DNA of 64,000 nt from an uncultured Bacteroidota bacterium (GTDB lineage Bacteria > Bacteroidota > Bacteroidia > Chitinophagales > Chitinophagaceae): positions 1 to 64,000 of the forward strand of contig CAIWBA010000291.1 of assembly GCA_903910765.1 (NCBI GenBank), read 5' to 3'. The notes beneath the pieces are model-generated. The model was given only the letters and a program-made list of their open reading frames with translations. It searched no databases and had not been told where the DNA came from. The number at the start of each line of letters is the position of its first letter. Within the stretch, counting starts at the first letter, position 1. This document shows, piece after piece, positions 37,096 through 45,812 of this stretch. Made by a program: the position numbers and the translations under genes.

Positions 37096-38157
37096 ATGAC
37101 ACTTGTTAAAAAATTTAATGACTTTATAAAGCCTGAGGTATCTCAGGATATTAATGAAGCAGATATTACACCAGTAAGTAAAGGTACTCCAGAAAAAGGC
37201 GAGGTTGCAAGATGGGATATTGTTATTAAAGACCGAAAAGAGGGAGCAGTTGATGTAGCAAATCCATCACAAACCTATATTGAATTATTGGCTAGAGACC
37301 CTGAATTTAAAACTTGGTGGAATGAATCTGATCCAGGAAAACAATATAAATCGCCAAACGCACAAACTATACCTAATCATAATATGTTAGCTGTAATTGA
37401 TTTAGGTGTTTCAAATAAAACTAACCTATTTGGTAAAAAAGTATTTAAAGCAAGTATTGCATTTCTACCTTATTCAGATAAAAATACCGGTACTGGTACT
37501 CAAGATGTAATGTATGATGTTACTAAAGTTAAACACCGAGCTCTTTCAGAAGTTAGTGGATCTGGTGTTAAACTTGCTGCCTGGAATAGAACTGATTTAC
37601 CTGCTATTAAATTACCTGCACCAATTCCAGCAAAAGATAAAGCCGGAAATTTGGTTGATAGAAATTTAGTTAGTCCAGCGTATATGGAAGAAGCTGGCGG
37701 TGCTCCAACTACCGTTGCTGCTACTTCCACTACTACTGATACTACAACTACCACTAATACAACTACAGCTAGTGTACCAGGATCTACTAATACAACTTCA
37801 TATGTTGGATTAAAAGCAACCCAAAACTTTGATCAAAAAATTCAAGACTTACAGAAAAAAATTATTGCTAGTGGAAATGTTGAAGCAGCTAATGCAATTA
37901 AAATTAAAGGTGGAGCTGTTGGAAAATATGGAAGTGGAACCGGTCTAGCAATTGGTATCTTAACTGGTACAAATAAAGAAGAGGGAGAAATTACTCCAGA
38001 CTTAGCCGCTAAATTAGATGCAGCCTTAAAGAATGTAACTCCTGAACAAATTGCAGCGGTTAAAGCGCCAGCTGTTCAAGCAGCAACTACTGCTAAGCCT
38101 GCAGAAAAGGTAGCAGCTATCACAGTAACGACTAAAAAGGGAACATTAACTTTCTAA
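37096..38157 (+). CDS. Probable capsid-targeted protein with Thr-rich linker
   Basis: A 353-residue protein. The leader MTLVKKFNDFIKPEVSQDI-NE ends in I-N-E, like a prohead-protease site. A folded N-terminal domain (to about 200) is joined by a Thr-rich linker (TTTDTTTTTNTTTA) to a C-terminal helical domain of about 130 residues. No enzyme motif is visible. It lies between two other late genes of the same leader type. Confidence 0.55.
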   Translation: MTLVKKFNDFIKPEVSQDINEADITPVSKGTPEKGEVARWDIVIKDRKEGAVDVANPSQTYIELLARDPEFKTWWNESDPGKQYKSPNAQTIPNHNMLAVIDLGVSNKTNLFGKKVFKASIAFLPYSDKNTGTGTQDVMYDVTKVKHRALSEVSGSGVKLAAWNRTDLPAIKLPAPIPAKDKAGNLVDRNLVSPAYMEEAGGAPTTVAATSTTTDTTTTTNTTTASVPGSTNTTSYVGLKATQNFDQKIQDLQKKIIASGNVEAANAIKIKGGAVGKYGSGTGLAIGILTGTNKEEGEITPDLAAKLDAALKNVTPEQIAAVKAPAVQAATTAKPAEKVAAITVTTKKGTLTF

Positions 38158-38173
38158 AAAATAAAATCTATTT

Positions 38174-39208
38174 ATGAATATTTCAAATTACGCAAGGGGC
38201 TTAGAGCTATCAAAATATAAAATTAATGAGTCTGCTATTTTAGAAGCTGATGCTGATCCAGCAAAAGCACTTGATCAAATAAAAAGCGGAAAGGCTGGAG
38301 GATCGTATGCAGCTCAATGGAAACAAGTACAAACTGCCGTTATTACTGGTCATGAAGCTGACCTAGATACTGGAACTGTAATGGTTAAACATGATAATGG
38401 TTCAGACATGACTACAGTTAATTGGAAAATTACAGACGGCAAAGTTGAACTTTCAGTAGACGGTGCCGCTACTGTAAATACAAGTACTGGCCAAGCTAAA
38501 GGTATTAGTTTTGATCAACTTAATAAAACATATGATCCAAAAAATAAATTTACTGAATTCCTTACGGCATTAGTTGCATATTCAAAAATTGCAGTTGGAA
38601 ATACAACTTGGGGACCAGCTAATATTAAATGGATTAGAGAACAGGTAGCTCTATTAGATTCTTCAAATAAATTCACAAATTCACAAATCTCTAATTCAAG
38701 TTTAAAGAAGAGAATGGAAGATTGTCTATTTTTAAATGGTACAGGTGATGTATCAGGACCAATTAGAGCATTAACTGGTTCTGATGCAACCTCTGGAGCA
38801 GTTAAAATAATTCAAAAATTCTCTCTTGCCGGGTCAGCTAAATCAGCTGAGGATATTCAATTAATATTAATTGCAATTCATGGAAAATTAGGTGAAGTGC
38901 AGACCACGGTAACCGATGAAAAGGCAATGGTTTCTATGTACCAATTAATTTCACCAGAAGTTAAGTATGATATTATTTCTAAAATATGTAAAGACAATGC
39001 GCTGGATCCTATGCCAACTAGTATTATTCTTGAAATTGACACCATGTCTAACGCACATGCACTCAGTTTAATAATTTGGATGATTGGTACTAGCGGTTTT
39101 GGTAACAACATTGGTGCTGGTATAGCATCCATTCCCGCAGTCAAAGGATCATTTGATCAGGCTGCATATACTGCTGCACTGTCTGCAATTAAGTCTTCAA
39201 TCGTATAA
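38174..39208 (+). CDS. Probable capsid-targeted protein, unknown
   Basis: A 344-residue protein with leader MNISNYARGLELSKYK-INE ending in I-N-E. The rest is a folded, partly beta, partly helical protein with a hydrophobic helix near residues 296-312 (AHALSLIIWMIGTSGF). No motif identifies its function. It runs into the Nudix gene with a 2-nt gap, so both are probably co-expressed. Confidence 0.55.
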   Translation: MNISNYARGLELSKYKINESAILEADADPAKALDQIKSGKAGGSYAAQWKQVQTAVITGHEADLDTGTVMVKHDNGSDMTTVNWKITDGKVELSVDGAATVNTSTGQAKGISFDQLNKTYDPKNKFTEFLTALVAYSKIAVGNTTWGPANIKWIREQVALLDSSNKFTNSQISNSSLKKRMEDCLFLNGTGDVSGPIRALTGSDATSGAVKIIQKFSLAGSAKSAEDIQLILIAIHGKLGEVQTTVTDEKAMVSMYQLISPEVKYDIISKICKDNALDPMPTSIILEIDTMSNAHALSLIIWMIGTSGFGNNIGAGIASIPAVKGSFDQAAYTAALSAIKSSIV

Positions 39209-39210
39209 TA

Positions 39211-39678
39211 ATGATACAAACATTTTCTAATTTCTTGGCAGAAAAAAAGAAATATTCAGATGGAGCTGGTGTAGCTATTCTTTATGGAAAAAAGATTCTA
39301 CTAGTTCATCCAACTAATGGCAGTTGGACCAGACCAATTATGGGAATTCCCAAAGGTGGAATTGAAGAAGGCGAAGAAATACTTGATGCGGCTCTTAGAG
39401 AACTTAAGGAAGAGACTGGAATTAGACTATCACCTGATAAACTTGAACCAGCAATTCAAACGGTTGATGTTTTTAATAAAGAAGGCCAATATAAATGCTC
39501 ACTACACTATTTTATCTGCCGAATTTCTAGTCTCTCTGAAATAGGACTTGACTCATTAGCTGTTCCAAAGAGCCAATTACAGGCAAAGGAAGTTGACTGG
39601 GCAGGTTTTATTGATATTAAAGAAGCCTATTCAAAAGTATCAAGATCACAATTATTAATTTTAGATAGACTTTCTTAA
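39211..39678 (+). CDS. Nudix hydrolase with capsid-targeting-like leader
   Basis: A 155-residue Nudix protein. The box GGIEEGEEILDAALRELKEE followed by TGI matches G-x5-E-x7-REUxEExGU exactly. Nudix enzymes cleave nucleoside diphosphates linked to another group, for example (d)NTPs, ADP-ribose, dinucleotides or RNA caps; the substrate cannot be read here. The first 11 residues, MIQTFSNFLAE, closely match the T4 internal protein leader MKTYQEFIAE and lie before the Nudix fold, which begins near residue 17. It may therefore be packaged in the head and injected. It is transcribed with the two leader-type genes upstream. Confidence 0.85.
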   Translation: MIQTFSNFLAEKKKYSDGAGVAILYGKKILLVHPTNGSWTRPIMGIPKGGIEEGEEILDAALRELKEETGIRLSPDKLEPAIQTVDVFNKEGQYKCSLHYFICRISSLSEIGLDSLAVPKSQLQAKEVDWAGFIDIKEAYSKVSRSQLLILDRLS

Positions 39679-39694
39679 AACTCCTTCACCATTT

Positions 39695-39705
39695 TTAGTA
39701 AAATA
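39695..39705 (+). promoter_or_regulatory. Possible -10-like element TAGTAAAATAG
   Basis: A variant of TAGTATAAT, 25 nt before ATG 39731. Weak, but placed like the others. Confidence 0.3.
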
Positions 39706-39730
39706 GCTAAACAACAAATTTTATATAAAA

Positions 39731-40273
39731 ATGGAAAATCAAAACGACTTACTTACTAATGAATTAGTAATGGACGAAGCTACCTCAGCTATCGAAGAAC
39801 CTCAAACTGAAATGGAAATGGAAGGGCCAACTCAAGAACCTCAACCTCAAATGTCAGATTTAGACATGTTAATAAACAAAAGAACTGGATTTTTCCAAGT
39901 TAATTTGGATATTAAAGATTTGAAATGGATTAAGAACTCGTGTAATAATGGGTTTAACTTCACTGGACCAAATGAAGCATTTATGTTAATGAATTGTTAC
40001 ATGGGATTCTCTTCAGCAATTTCTCGTCTTGAAACAGAAGAAGCTTCTGCTGAATCAGCTGGAGTTCAAATTCAAGCTGCTGCTGTTGAAGCTGCTGCAA
40101 TTCTTATCAATAAATTCGAAGGTTCTAGTTTAGAATCAGCTCAACGAATTTTTAGAGTTGCAATTGCTCTTAACAGTCCAGTAATGGAAATGAAAGAACT
40201 TGACTCTATAATTAATCAACTTAAGTTAGCTCAAGCTAAGAGTGACGAACTTAATAATTCATCAAACGATTAA
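39731..40273 (+). CDS. Helical protein, unknown
   Basis: A 180-residue protein with an acidic, Gln/Glu/Pro-rich N-terminus and a helical core (GFFQVNLDIKDLKWIKNSCN, Ala-rich VQIQAAAVEAAAILINKF). Ends with SNSSND-type tail. No signal peptide. It is transcribed alone between a -10-like element and a strong terminator. Family not recognised. Confidence 0.6.
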   Translation: MENQNDLLTNELVMDEATSAIEEPQTEMEMEGPTQEPQPQMSDLDMLINKRTGFFQVNLDIKDLKWIKNSCNNGFNFTGPNEAFMLMNCYMGFSSAISRLETEEASAESAGVQIQAAAVEAAAILINKFEGSSLESAQRIFRVAIALNSPVMEMKELDSIINQLKLAQAKSDELNNSSND

Positions 40274-40290
40274 TTTTTTAACCATTTATG

Positions 40291-40316
40291 AAAAAGCCGC
40301 GTCTGCGGCTTTTTTT
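40291..40316 (+). terminator. Rho-independent terminator
   Basis: AAAAAGCCGC, loop GTCT, GCGGCTTTTTTT: a GC-rich stem with flanking A and T runs. It ends transcription of the gene at 39731 and excludes a ligase start at 40288, which would lie within it. Confidence 0.9.
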
Positions 40317-40320
40317 GTTT

Positions 40321-40329
40321 GGTATAATA
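40321..40329 (+). promoter_or_regulatory. -10-like element GGTATAATAA
   Basis: It lies between the terminator and ATG 40336 and matches the TAGTATAAT group except at the first bases. Confidence 0.45.
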
Positions 40330-40335
40330 ACCCAT

Positions 40336-41625
40336 ATGACAAAACAAGATTTTCAAGAAGTTGTGCAATTCATTGAAGAAATGAAGGCAACCTCATCTAC
40401 TAATGATAAGAAAGTTATACTTCAAAAGTATGATACTCCAAACTTACGTAAACTATTTGAATATGTATACTCTCCATTTAAACAGTATTATGTTACTTCA
40501 GATAACTTAAAGAAGCGTCAGGATCTTAATTTAGATAATGACTATGAACTATTTGATTTACTTGATGATCTGAATGAAAGACTAATCACTGGGCACAATG
40601 CTATACAGGTGGTTAATGGTTTTATTGCCAAGAATCAGGAGTTCTCAGAAGTCATATATGATGTGATAGACCGTAACTTAAAAACGAGAGCAACTACTAC
40701 ATTAATTAACTCAGTACTTCCAGGAACAGTTCCTACTTTTGATGTTGCCCTTGCTGAGAAGTTTGACGGTAATGAAAAGAAGGTAAACTTTGACTCTGGT
40801 GAATGGTGGGCAAGTCGTAAGCTTGATGGAGTTCGTTGTATTACAGTAATTGATGAACACGGAGAACCTAAATTTTATTCACGAGCTGGAAATGAGTTCC
40901 TAACTCTTTCAGTCCTGGCCCAAGATATTAAGAGACTTGGATTAAAGAATAAAGTATTGGATGGAGAAGTTTGTGTCTTAAAAGAAGGCGGGCTTGAAGA
41001 TTTTCAAGGAGTCATTAAAGAAATTGGTAAAAAGAATCATACTATCCAGATGCCAAAGTATTATATATTTGACTTCTTAGAAGCATTTGAATTTTGGAAT
41101 CAATCTGGAGACGTTTCTCTTTCAGCTAGATTAATTATCCTAAATGCGCTAGTAACTGACTTAACGTATGCAGAACCTCTTCCGCAATTCCAAATAAAAT
41201 CAGTTGAAGAATTTGAAAAGATTGCAGCTGATGCAACTGAAATGGGTTATGAAGGCGTAATGATGCGTAAGGATATTGGTTATGAAGGTAAACGATCAAA
41301 GAATTTACTTAAGGTTAAGAAGATGCATGATGCCGAATATGTTGTAATTGGCCTTGACTCAGACGTAAATCGTATTATTGATATGGGTAAAGAGGTTGAA
41401 GAGGTTATGCTAAAAGCAGTAATTGTAGAGCATAAAGGCAATACAGTAAGAGTTGGTTCAGGCTTTAATATTGAACAACGTCGATATTATCATGAAAACC
41501 CAAATGAAATTATAGGTAAAACAATTACAGTTCAATTTTTTGAAGAAAGTCAAGATATGAAAGGAAATTTTTCTCTTAGGTTTCCAGTATTCAAAGGTAT
41601 TTACGGAGATAAAAGAGAATTTTAA
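40336..41625 (+). CDS. ATP-dependent DNA ligase
   Basis: A 429-residue ligase. ATG 40336 is chosen because the in-frame ATG at 40288 lies before a terminator and promoter. Nucleotidyltransferase motifs are complete: SRKLDGVRC with the AMP-binding Lys near residue 163 (motif I), FYSRAGNEF (Ia region), VLDGEVCVL (III), YEGVMMRKD (IV) and LLKVKKM (V). The C-terminal OB domain ends with FSLRFPVFKGIY. It seals nicks in phage replication and repair; the N-terminal helical part resembles that of phage T4-type and related ligases. Confidence 0.9.
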   Translation: MTKQDFQEVVQFIEEMKATSSTNDKKVILQKYDTPNLRKLFEYVYSPFKQYYVTSDNLKKRQDLNLDNDYELFDLLDDLNERLITGHNAIQVVNGFIAKNQEFSEVIYDVIDRNLKTRATTTLINSVLPGTVPTFDVALAEKFDGNEKKVNFDSGEWWASRKLDGVRCITVIDEHGEPKFYSRAGNEFLTLSVLAQDIKRLGLKNKVLDGEVCVLKEGGLEDFQGVIKEIGKKNHTIQMPKYYIFDFLEAFEFWNQSGDVSLSARLIILNALVTDLTYAEPLPQFQIKSVEEFEKIAADATEMGYEGVMMRKDIGYEGKRSKNLLKVKKMHDAEYVVIGLDSDVNRIIDMGKEVEEVMLKAVIVEHKGNTVRVGSGFNIEQRRYYHENPNEIIGKTITVQFFEESQDMKGNFSLRFPVFKGIYGDKREF

Positions 41626-41634
41626 TTACAATAT

Positions 41635-42528
41635 ATGCGCAAACAAATATACAATTGTAAATATTGTAATAATCTAGTAAAAACCACAAATATATTCTGT
41701 ACTTCATGTAATTTGAAATTATGGAATAGGTCATGCCCTACTTGTAATACCGAAATATATTATTCAACTGTATATACATTACAATCTGCAATTAAAAATA
41801 ACTCAAATTGTTCAGTATGCTGTCTAACTAAACATAATATAGAACTAGGTAAATTATTGCATGAAGGTAAACGGATTGCACCATGGAAAGGTTATAAACA
41901 CTCTAATCAAACTAAAAATAAATTACGAGAAAAATCAAAAGATCCAAAAATCAATAAAATGATAGGCTCTTCATTACCAAACCTAATGATACAAAAGTAT
42001 GGTAATTTAGCTGAAATAAAGATATCTGACTGGAAGTCTAATATTGCTAATGCATTATCTGGTAAAAATAATCCAATGTATGGAAAACCCTCGCCAATTG
42101 GTTCAGGTAATGGTTGGCAAGGATGGTACAAACAGTGGAGATTTAGGAGCTTATTAGAATTATCATTTGTTGTAAATATAATGGAACGGTTTAATTTTAA
42201 ATGGAAAAGTGCAGAATCGATTGACTATAGAATTTCATATATTGATTATGATGGAAAAGACAGAACATATGTTGCTGATTTTATAGTTGAAGATACTTGG
42301 CTAGTAGAAGTTAAACCGATTGCTTTCCATAATTCAACATTAGTTAAAATAAAAAAAGATGCAGCTGACAATTTTTGTAAATCAAATGGATTAATTTATA
42401 AAATAATAGATCCTGGTACAATATCCACTGAGAAAATTATAAAATTATATAAAACCGGTCTTATTAAATTTGATATAAAATACACAAATATGTTTAATAC
42501 AAAATACCTAAAAAATGAAAAATCATAA
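41635..42528 (+). CDS. Free-standing homing endonuclease, PD-(D/E)XK type with NUMOD3
   Basis: A 297-residue protein. The N-terminus has zinc-ribbon-like cysteine pairs (CKYC, CTSC, CPTC, CSVC). Residues about 95-170 contain NUMOD3-like DNA-binding motifs (KNKLREKSKD, NALSGKNNPMYGKPSP). Residues about 165-270 look like a PD-(D/E)XK nuclease: RSLLELSFVVN, then VADFIVEDTWLVEVKP with Asp and Glu-x-Lys. Its codon use is more AT-rich than its neighbours. It lies between ligase and guanylate kinase and overlaps the latter by 14 nt, typical of an inserted homing gene. Confidence 0.75.
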   Translation: MRKQIYNCKYCNNLVKTTNIFCTSCNLKLWNRSCPTCNTEIYYSTVYTLQSAIKNNSNCSVCCLTKHNIELGKLLHEGKRIAPWKGYKHSNQTKNKLREKSKDPKINKMIGSSLPNLMIQKYGNLAEIKISDWKSNIANALSGKNNPMYGKPSPIGSGNGWQGWYKQWRFRSLLELSFVVNIMERFNFKWKSAESIDYRISYIDYDGKDRTYVADFIVEDTWLVEVKPIAFHNSTLVKIKKDAADNFCKSNGLIYKIIDPGTISTEKIIKLYKTGLIKFDIKYTNMFNTKYLKNEKS

Positions 42529-43000
42529 ACGAATAATTTTAGTTGGCACTGGAGGTGCAGGAAAAGACTATGCTAGAAAGAAATTTGCAGACCGTGGGTT
42601 TAAATACGCGGTAAGTTACACAACTCGTCCACCAAGAGTAAGTGAAGTAGATGGAAAGGATTATTTCTTTTTAACTCCTGAACAGGCAGTTAAGATGATT
42701 GAATTTGGAGAATTTTATGAATGGGTAGAATTTAATGGATGGGTATATGGAACGTCAGTTGAACAATTTGAAAATGATGACGTCTTTATTATGACTCCAA
42801 CTGGACTTTCTCATTTAAGTCCAGAAGACAGAGCCACTTCTCTTGTAATCTTTTTTGATATTGATGAAGAGGTTAGACGTCAGCGTATGCTTGCAAGAAG
42901 CATGCCAGGAGACTCAGTTGACCGTCGACTTGAGGCAGACCGCAAAGATTTTGAAAATTTTACTGATTATGACGTAAAGATAACTAATTGTGATTTTTGA
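42515..43000 (+). CDS. gmk: Guanylate/deoxynucleotide kinase
   Basis: A 161-residue P-loop kinase. GTGGAGKD near residue 11 is the phosphate-binding loop, SYTTRPPRVSEVDGKDYFFL the guanylate kinase GMP-binding segment, and GEFYEWVEFNGWVYGT follows. An LARSMPGDSVDRRLEADRKD lid is near 130-145. It is shorter than cellular Gmk (about 205 residues), as in other phage versions. It would supply dGDP for DNA synthesis. Homing endonuclease genes lie on both sides. Confidence 0.8.
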   Translation: MKNHKRIILVGTGGAGKDYARKKFADRGFKYAVSYTTRPPRVSEVDGKDYFFLTPEQAVKMIEFGEFYEWVEFNGWVYGTSVEQFENDDVFIMTPTGLSHLSPEDRATSLVIFFDIDEEVRRQRMLARSMPGDSVDRRLEADRKDFENFTDYDVKITNCDF

Positions 43001-43008
43001 TTTACTAT

Positions 43009-43839
43009 ATGATAATTTATAAAATCACAAATTTAATAACTAGTAAAATATACATAGGCCAAGATTCTAAGAATAGAAGTGGATATTTCGGAAGTGGAAT
43101 TTATATTAAACGGGCTATTAAAAAATATGGATTAATAAATTTTTCAAAAGAAATACTTCAACATTGTAAAACAATTGATGAATTAAATTTAGCTGAAATA
43201 TTTTGGATTAATAAATTAAATTCAATTGATCCTAATGTTGGGTATAATATTGCAAAAGGCGGAAATTCAGTAATGCATGGAAGAACTCATAGTATCAACT
43301 CGAAAAATCTTATGAGCTCTTCTCAAATAAAATTTTATGAAACACATAATGGACCATTTACTGGTAAAAACCATACTTTTGAAACTAAAGCTACCTTAGT
43401 TAAATCTAGAAAAAAATTCTTAAATTCAAGAGAAGGCTTGATATACAAGGAAAACTTATCTAAAATTAGAACTGGCAAACCTGGTAGTACTAAGCCTAGA
43501 ACCGCTAGACAGCGAAAAAATATATCAAATGGTAAAATAGAATTTTATAAAACTTCTGAAGGACAAAAAATGATAGAAACAGCTAGACTTTCTAGAATAG
43601 AATTTTATAAAACTACAAAAGGAAAGACTTGTATAAAAAATTCATCTATTGCTAAATGCAAAAATCTTTATAAAATAGACCAACTTACAATAAATGGTGA
43701 ATTTGTTAAAACTTGGGAAAATATTTTAGAAATAAAAAGAACTAATTCAAATTTTAGTACTTCTAATATAAGTAACTGCATACATAACAAATATAAACAA
43801 GCATATGGTAGCATATGGAAAAAATCTAAAAACAATTAA
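43009..43839 (+). CDS. GIY-YIG homing endonuclease with NUMOD3 repeats
   Basis: A 276-residue nuclease. ATG 43009 is preferred to TTG 42997. IYKITNLITSKIYIGQD is the GIY-YIG motif at residues 3-19, followed by a YFGSGIYIKRAIKKYG segment and FWINKLNSIDPNVGYNIAKGG. NUMOD3-like motifs repeat in the middle (MHGRTHS, GKNHTF, GKPGSTKPRT), and the C-terminal 50 residues may be a DNA-contact helix domain. It starts 8 nt after the kinase stop and is AT-rich, typical of a mobile element inserted between essential genes. Confidence 0.85.
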   Translation: MIIYKITNLITSKIYIGQDSKNRSGYFGSGIYIKRAIKKYGLINFSKEILQHCKTIDELNLAEIFWINKLNSIDPNVGYNIAKGGNSVMHGRTHSINSKNLMSSSQIKFYETHNGPFTGKNHTFETKATLVKSRKKFLNSREGLIYKENLSKIRTGKPGSTKPRTARQRKNISNGKIEFYKTSEGQKMIETARLSRIEFYKTTKGKTCIKNSSIAKCKNLYKIDQLTINGEFVKTWENILEIKRTNSNFSTSNISNCIHNKYKQAYGSIWKKSKNN

Positions 43840-43841
43840 CT

Positions 43842-44258
43842 ATGGCATTTGAATTAACAGGAATAATAATAGAGGTATTCCCAGCACAAACATTTAATAA
43901 AGGCTTTCGCAAAAGAGAGTTTGTAATTGAGGCAGGCGATAAGTACCCTCAAAAAATAGTATTTGGTCTTGTCCAAGATAAATGTGATATGATTGATTCA
44001 TATGGCATTGGCGATACTGTAGCAGTTTCATTTGATGTAAAGGGCAGAGACTGGACTGATAAGTCAGGTCAAGTAAAATACTTTAATAGTCTTGAAGCAT
44101 ACAGAATTAATGGACAACAACGTTCATCAACTAAAAGTAAACAGGTTGAAGATGAAGATGATGACGAAATTTTTCGCAGCTTAGGAATTGAAACTGGGCC
44201 AAAAAAATCATCAGCACCAGCTAGTTCGTTTAGTGATGATGACGATTTACCATTTTAA
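43842..44258 (+). CDS. DUF3127-like OB-fold protein with SSB-type acidic tail
   Basis: A 138-residue protein. Residues 1-85 (FELTGIIIEVFPAQTFNKGF, KREFVIEAGDKYPQKIVFGL, DTVAVSFDVKGRDW) match the DUF3127 pattern common in Bacteroidetes, an OB-like fold. The C-terminal DDDDLPF resembles the acidic tail by which SSB recruits replication partners. It stands just before a DnaQ-like exonuclease. I infer single-stranded DNA binding. Confidence 0.7.
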   Translation: MAFELTGIIIEVFPAQTFNKGFRKREFVIEAGDKYPQKIVFGLVQDKCDMIDSYGIGDTVAVSFDVKGRDWTDKSGQVKYFNSLEAYRINGQQRSSTKSKQVEDEDDDEIFRSLGIETGPKKSSAPASSFSDDDDLPF

Positions 44259-44260
44259 TT

Positions 44261-44887
44261 ATGAAGTTTATAAGTATTGATATTGAGACTACTGGATTAG
44301 ATCCAGAGTCTTGTCAAATTCTTCAAATTGGTGCAGTAATTGAAGATACTCAAAATGTGCGACCGTATGATCAGCTTCCTAAATTTCAGTGTATTATTGA
44401 GAATGACTCATATACTGGAAGCCCATTTGCGCTTTCACTAAATTCATGGATCCTAAAAATTCTTGGAGGTCTTGAAAATAAAACCAAAGAAGAGAGATTA
44501 GCCTATCGAAAAGAGCATAATATTTTACCAGTTGGACTAGTTGCAAAGTCTTTTCAAATGTGGTTAATCACAAATGGATTTCCATGCGAAACTACTGGTG
44601 GAGTAAAGATTAATGCTGCTGGTAAAAACTTTGCAAGCTTTGATAAGGTATTTCTTCAAAAACTTCCAAATTGGGGTTCGTCTATTCAAATTAGACAGCG
44701 TATCCTAGACCCAGCTATTCTATTAACCGACTGGCAAGCGGATGAAAGTTTACCAAATTTACAGACGTGTATGAATCGATGCGGTTTATCTGGAGAAGTA
44801 ACTCATGATGCTCTCCAGGATGCATTAGATGTGGTCCGAGTTATCCGATTGGTTACGGATGAGTACAAATCAACTGGTTTAATTTAG
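44261..44887 (+). CDS. DnaQ-like 3'-5' exonuclease
   Basis: A 208-residue DEDDh exonuclease. ISIDIETTGLD (Asp7, Glu9) is Exo I, NAAGKNFASFDKVFL Exo II with Asp, and THDALQDALDVVRV Exo III with His and Asp. It could proofread for a phage polymerase outside the window or process repair intermediates. It is 2 nt after the OB-fold gene, so both may work on the same DNA. Confidence 0.85.
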   Translation: MKFISIDIETTGLDPESCQILQIGAVIEDTQNVRPYDQLPKFQCIIENDSYTGSPFALSLNSWILKILGGLENKTKEERLAYRKEHNILPVGLVAKSFQMWLITNGFPCETTGGVKINAAGKNFASFDKVFLQKLPNWGSSIQIRQRILDPAILLTDWQADESLPNLQTCMNRCGLSGEVTHDALQDALDVVRVIRLVTDEYKSTGLI

Positions 44888-44900
44888 GTAATTAGAATGG

Positions 44901-44909
44901 ATAAATAAC
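44901..44909 (+). promoter_or_regulatory. T4-late-like promoter element ATAAATAAC
   Basis: It lies 15 nt before ATG 44925 and 21 nt before ATG 44931; the second fits the spacing of the other copies better. Confidence 0.5.
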
Positions 44910-44924
44910 ATTCTAAAAACATTA

Positions 44925-45521
44925 ATGACTATGATTAAGAATTTTGACGATTTTGTAAATGAAGCAGTTACTCCAGCTATTTTAGCTAATGCAATTAACG
45001 ACTGTAAAGCTCAACAACTTAAGAGTATTTCTGACTTTAAAAGTAAGTATAAAACTGAATTAGATAAAGCAAATAAGGTTGTTAATGTATATCAAGTAAT
45101 TGATAAATTTAGTAATTGGGTAGTTGGTAAAACACCAGCAATGGTTCAGGCTGCTTTATCAAATTCTCCAGGAACCGCTGATAAACTAGTAATTGAGGCA
45201 TATACTTTCATTTATATGGAAATACAGAACCAGTTAAAGTCAATTGGTACACTTAAAAAATCCGCAATTAAATTATTAGCTCCATCAGCCGCCGATTTTG
45301 ATTCTCAAAAAATTGACTCAGACCTAGAGGCTCAAATTTTTCAATTGGCTGAGAATATATTTGATGCAGGTTTTGCCATTGGTTATAGATTTGATGATAA
45401 GTCACTTGAGGCAAATAATGCTTCAACCTGGTCAGTTGCTTTTGTCAAATCTCTTAATGCTAGAGAATCATTAATTATCAAAAATATTAGATTATTAATT
45501 CGTAACTTTTTATATAACTAA
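44925..45521 (+). CDS. Probable capsid-targeted internal protein
   Basis: A 198-residue, mainly helical protein with leader MTMIKNFDDFVNE, or MIKNFDDFVNE if the second ATG (44931) is used. The shorter form is almost identical in style to MSIIKNFKDFVNE at 59018 and to T4 MKTYQEFIAE. No other motif is visible. A late-type promoter precedes it. I infer packaging into the head and processing after V-N-E. Confidence 0.6.
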   Translation: MTMIKNFDDFVNEAVTPAILANAINDCKAQQLKSISDFKSKYKTELDKANKVVNVYQVIDKFSNWVVGKTPAMVQAALSNSPGTADKLVIEAYTFIYMEIQNQLKSIGTLKKSAIKLLAPSAADFDSQKIDSDLEAQIFQLAENIFDAGFAIGYRFDDKSLEANNASTWSVAFVKSLNARESLIIKNIRLLIRNFLYN

Positions 45522-45527
45522 TTATTT

Positions 45528-45800
45528 ATGACAAAATTAAAAGAGTGTTTATTACTATTTGCTATTCAGCTTATACTTTATGGAATTTTATGTATAAATT
45601 TCAGAGCCGTTGCTGAAACTCAATATCACTTAGCAGCAGTTAGTGATTTTGCAATTGCTTCACTAAATTTTTTCGTAATCCGTAAAATTGCCAAGAGTGA
45701 AGATGCACTACATCAGTGGTTTGGTTATGTTGCTGGTTCAGTAGTTGGTTCATATTTAGGTATTTGGTTATCTGTTCAGCTAGCAAGTATGGCTTTGTAG
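45528..45800 (+). CDS. Small membrane protein, three helices
   Basis: A 90-residue protein with likely membrane segments at about 5-24, 34-53 and 64-88 (GYVAGSVVGSYLGIWLSVQL). No domain recognised. It follows the internal-protein gene by 6 nt. Holin-like or host-membrane roles are possible. Confidence 0.55.
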   Translation: MTKLKECLLLFAIQLILYGILCINFRAVAETQYHLAAVSDFAIASLNFFVIRKIAKSEDALHQWFGYVAGSVVGSYLGIWLSVQLASMAL

Positions 45801-45805
45801 TATAA
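45797..45805 (+). promoter_or_regulatory. -10-like element TAGTATAAT
   Basis: It overlaps the stop of the membrane protein gene and lies 7 nt before ATG 45813. Confidence 0.45.
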
Positions 45806-45812
45806 TAACTAC

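Noticed and set aside
40288-40335. Longer ligase start
   Set aside because: The segment holds a rho-independent terminator and a -10-like element; ATG 40336 follows them.
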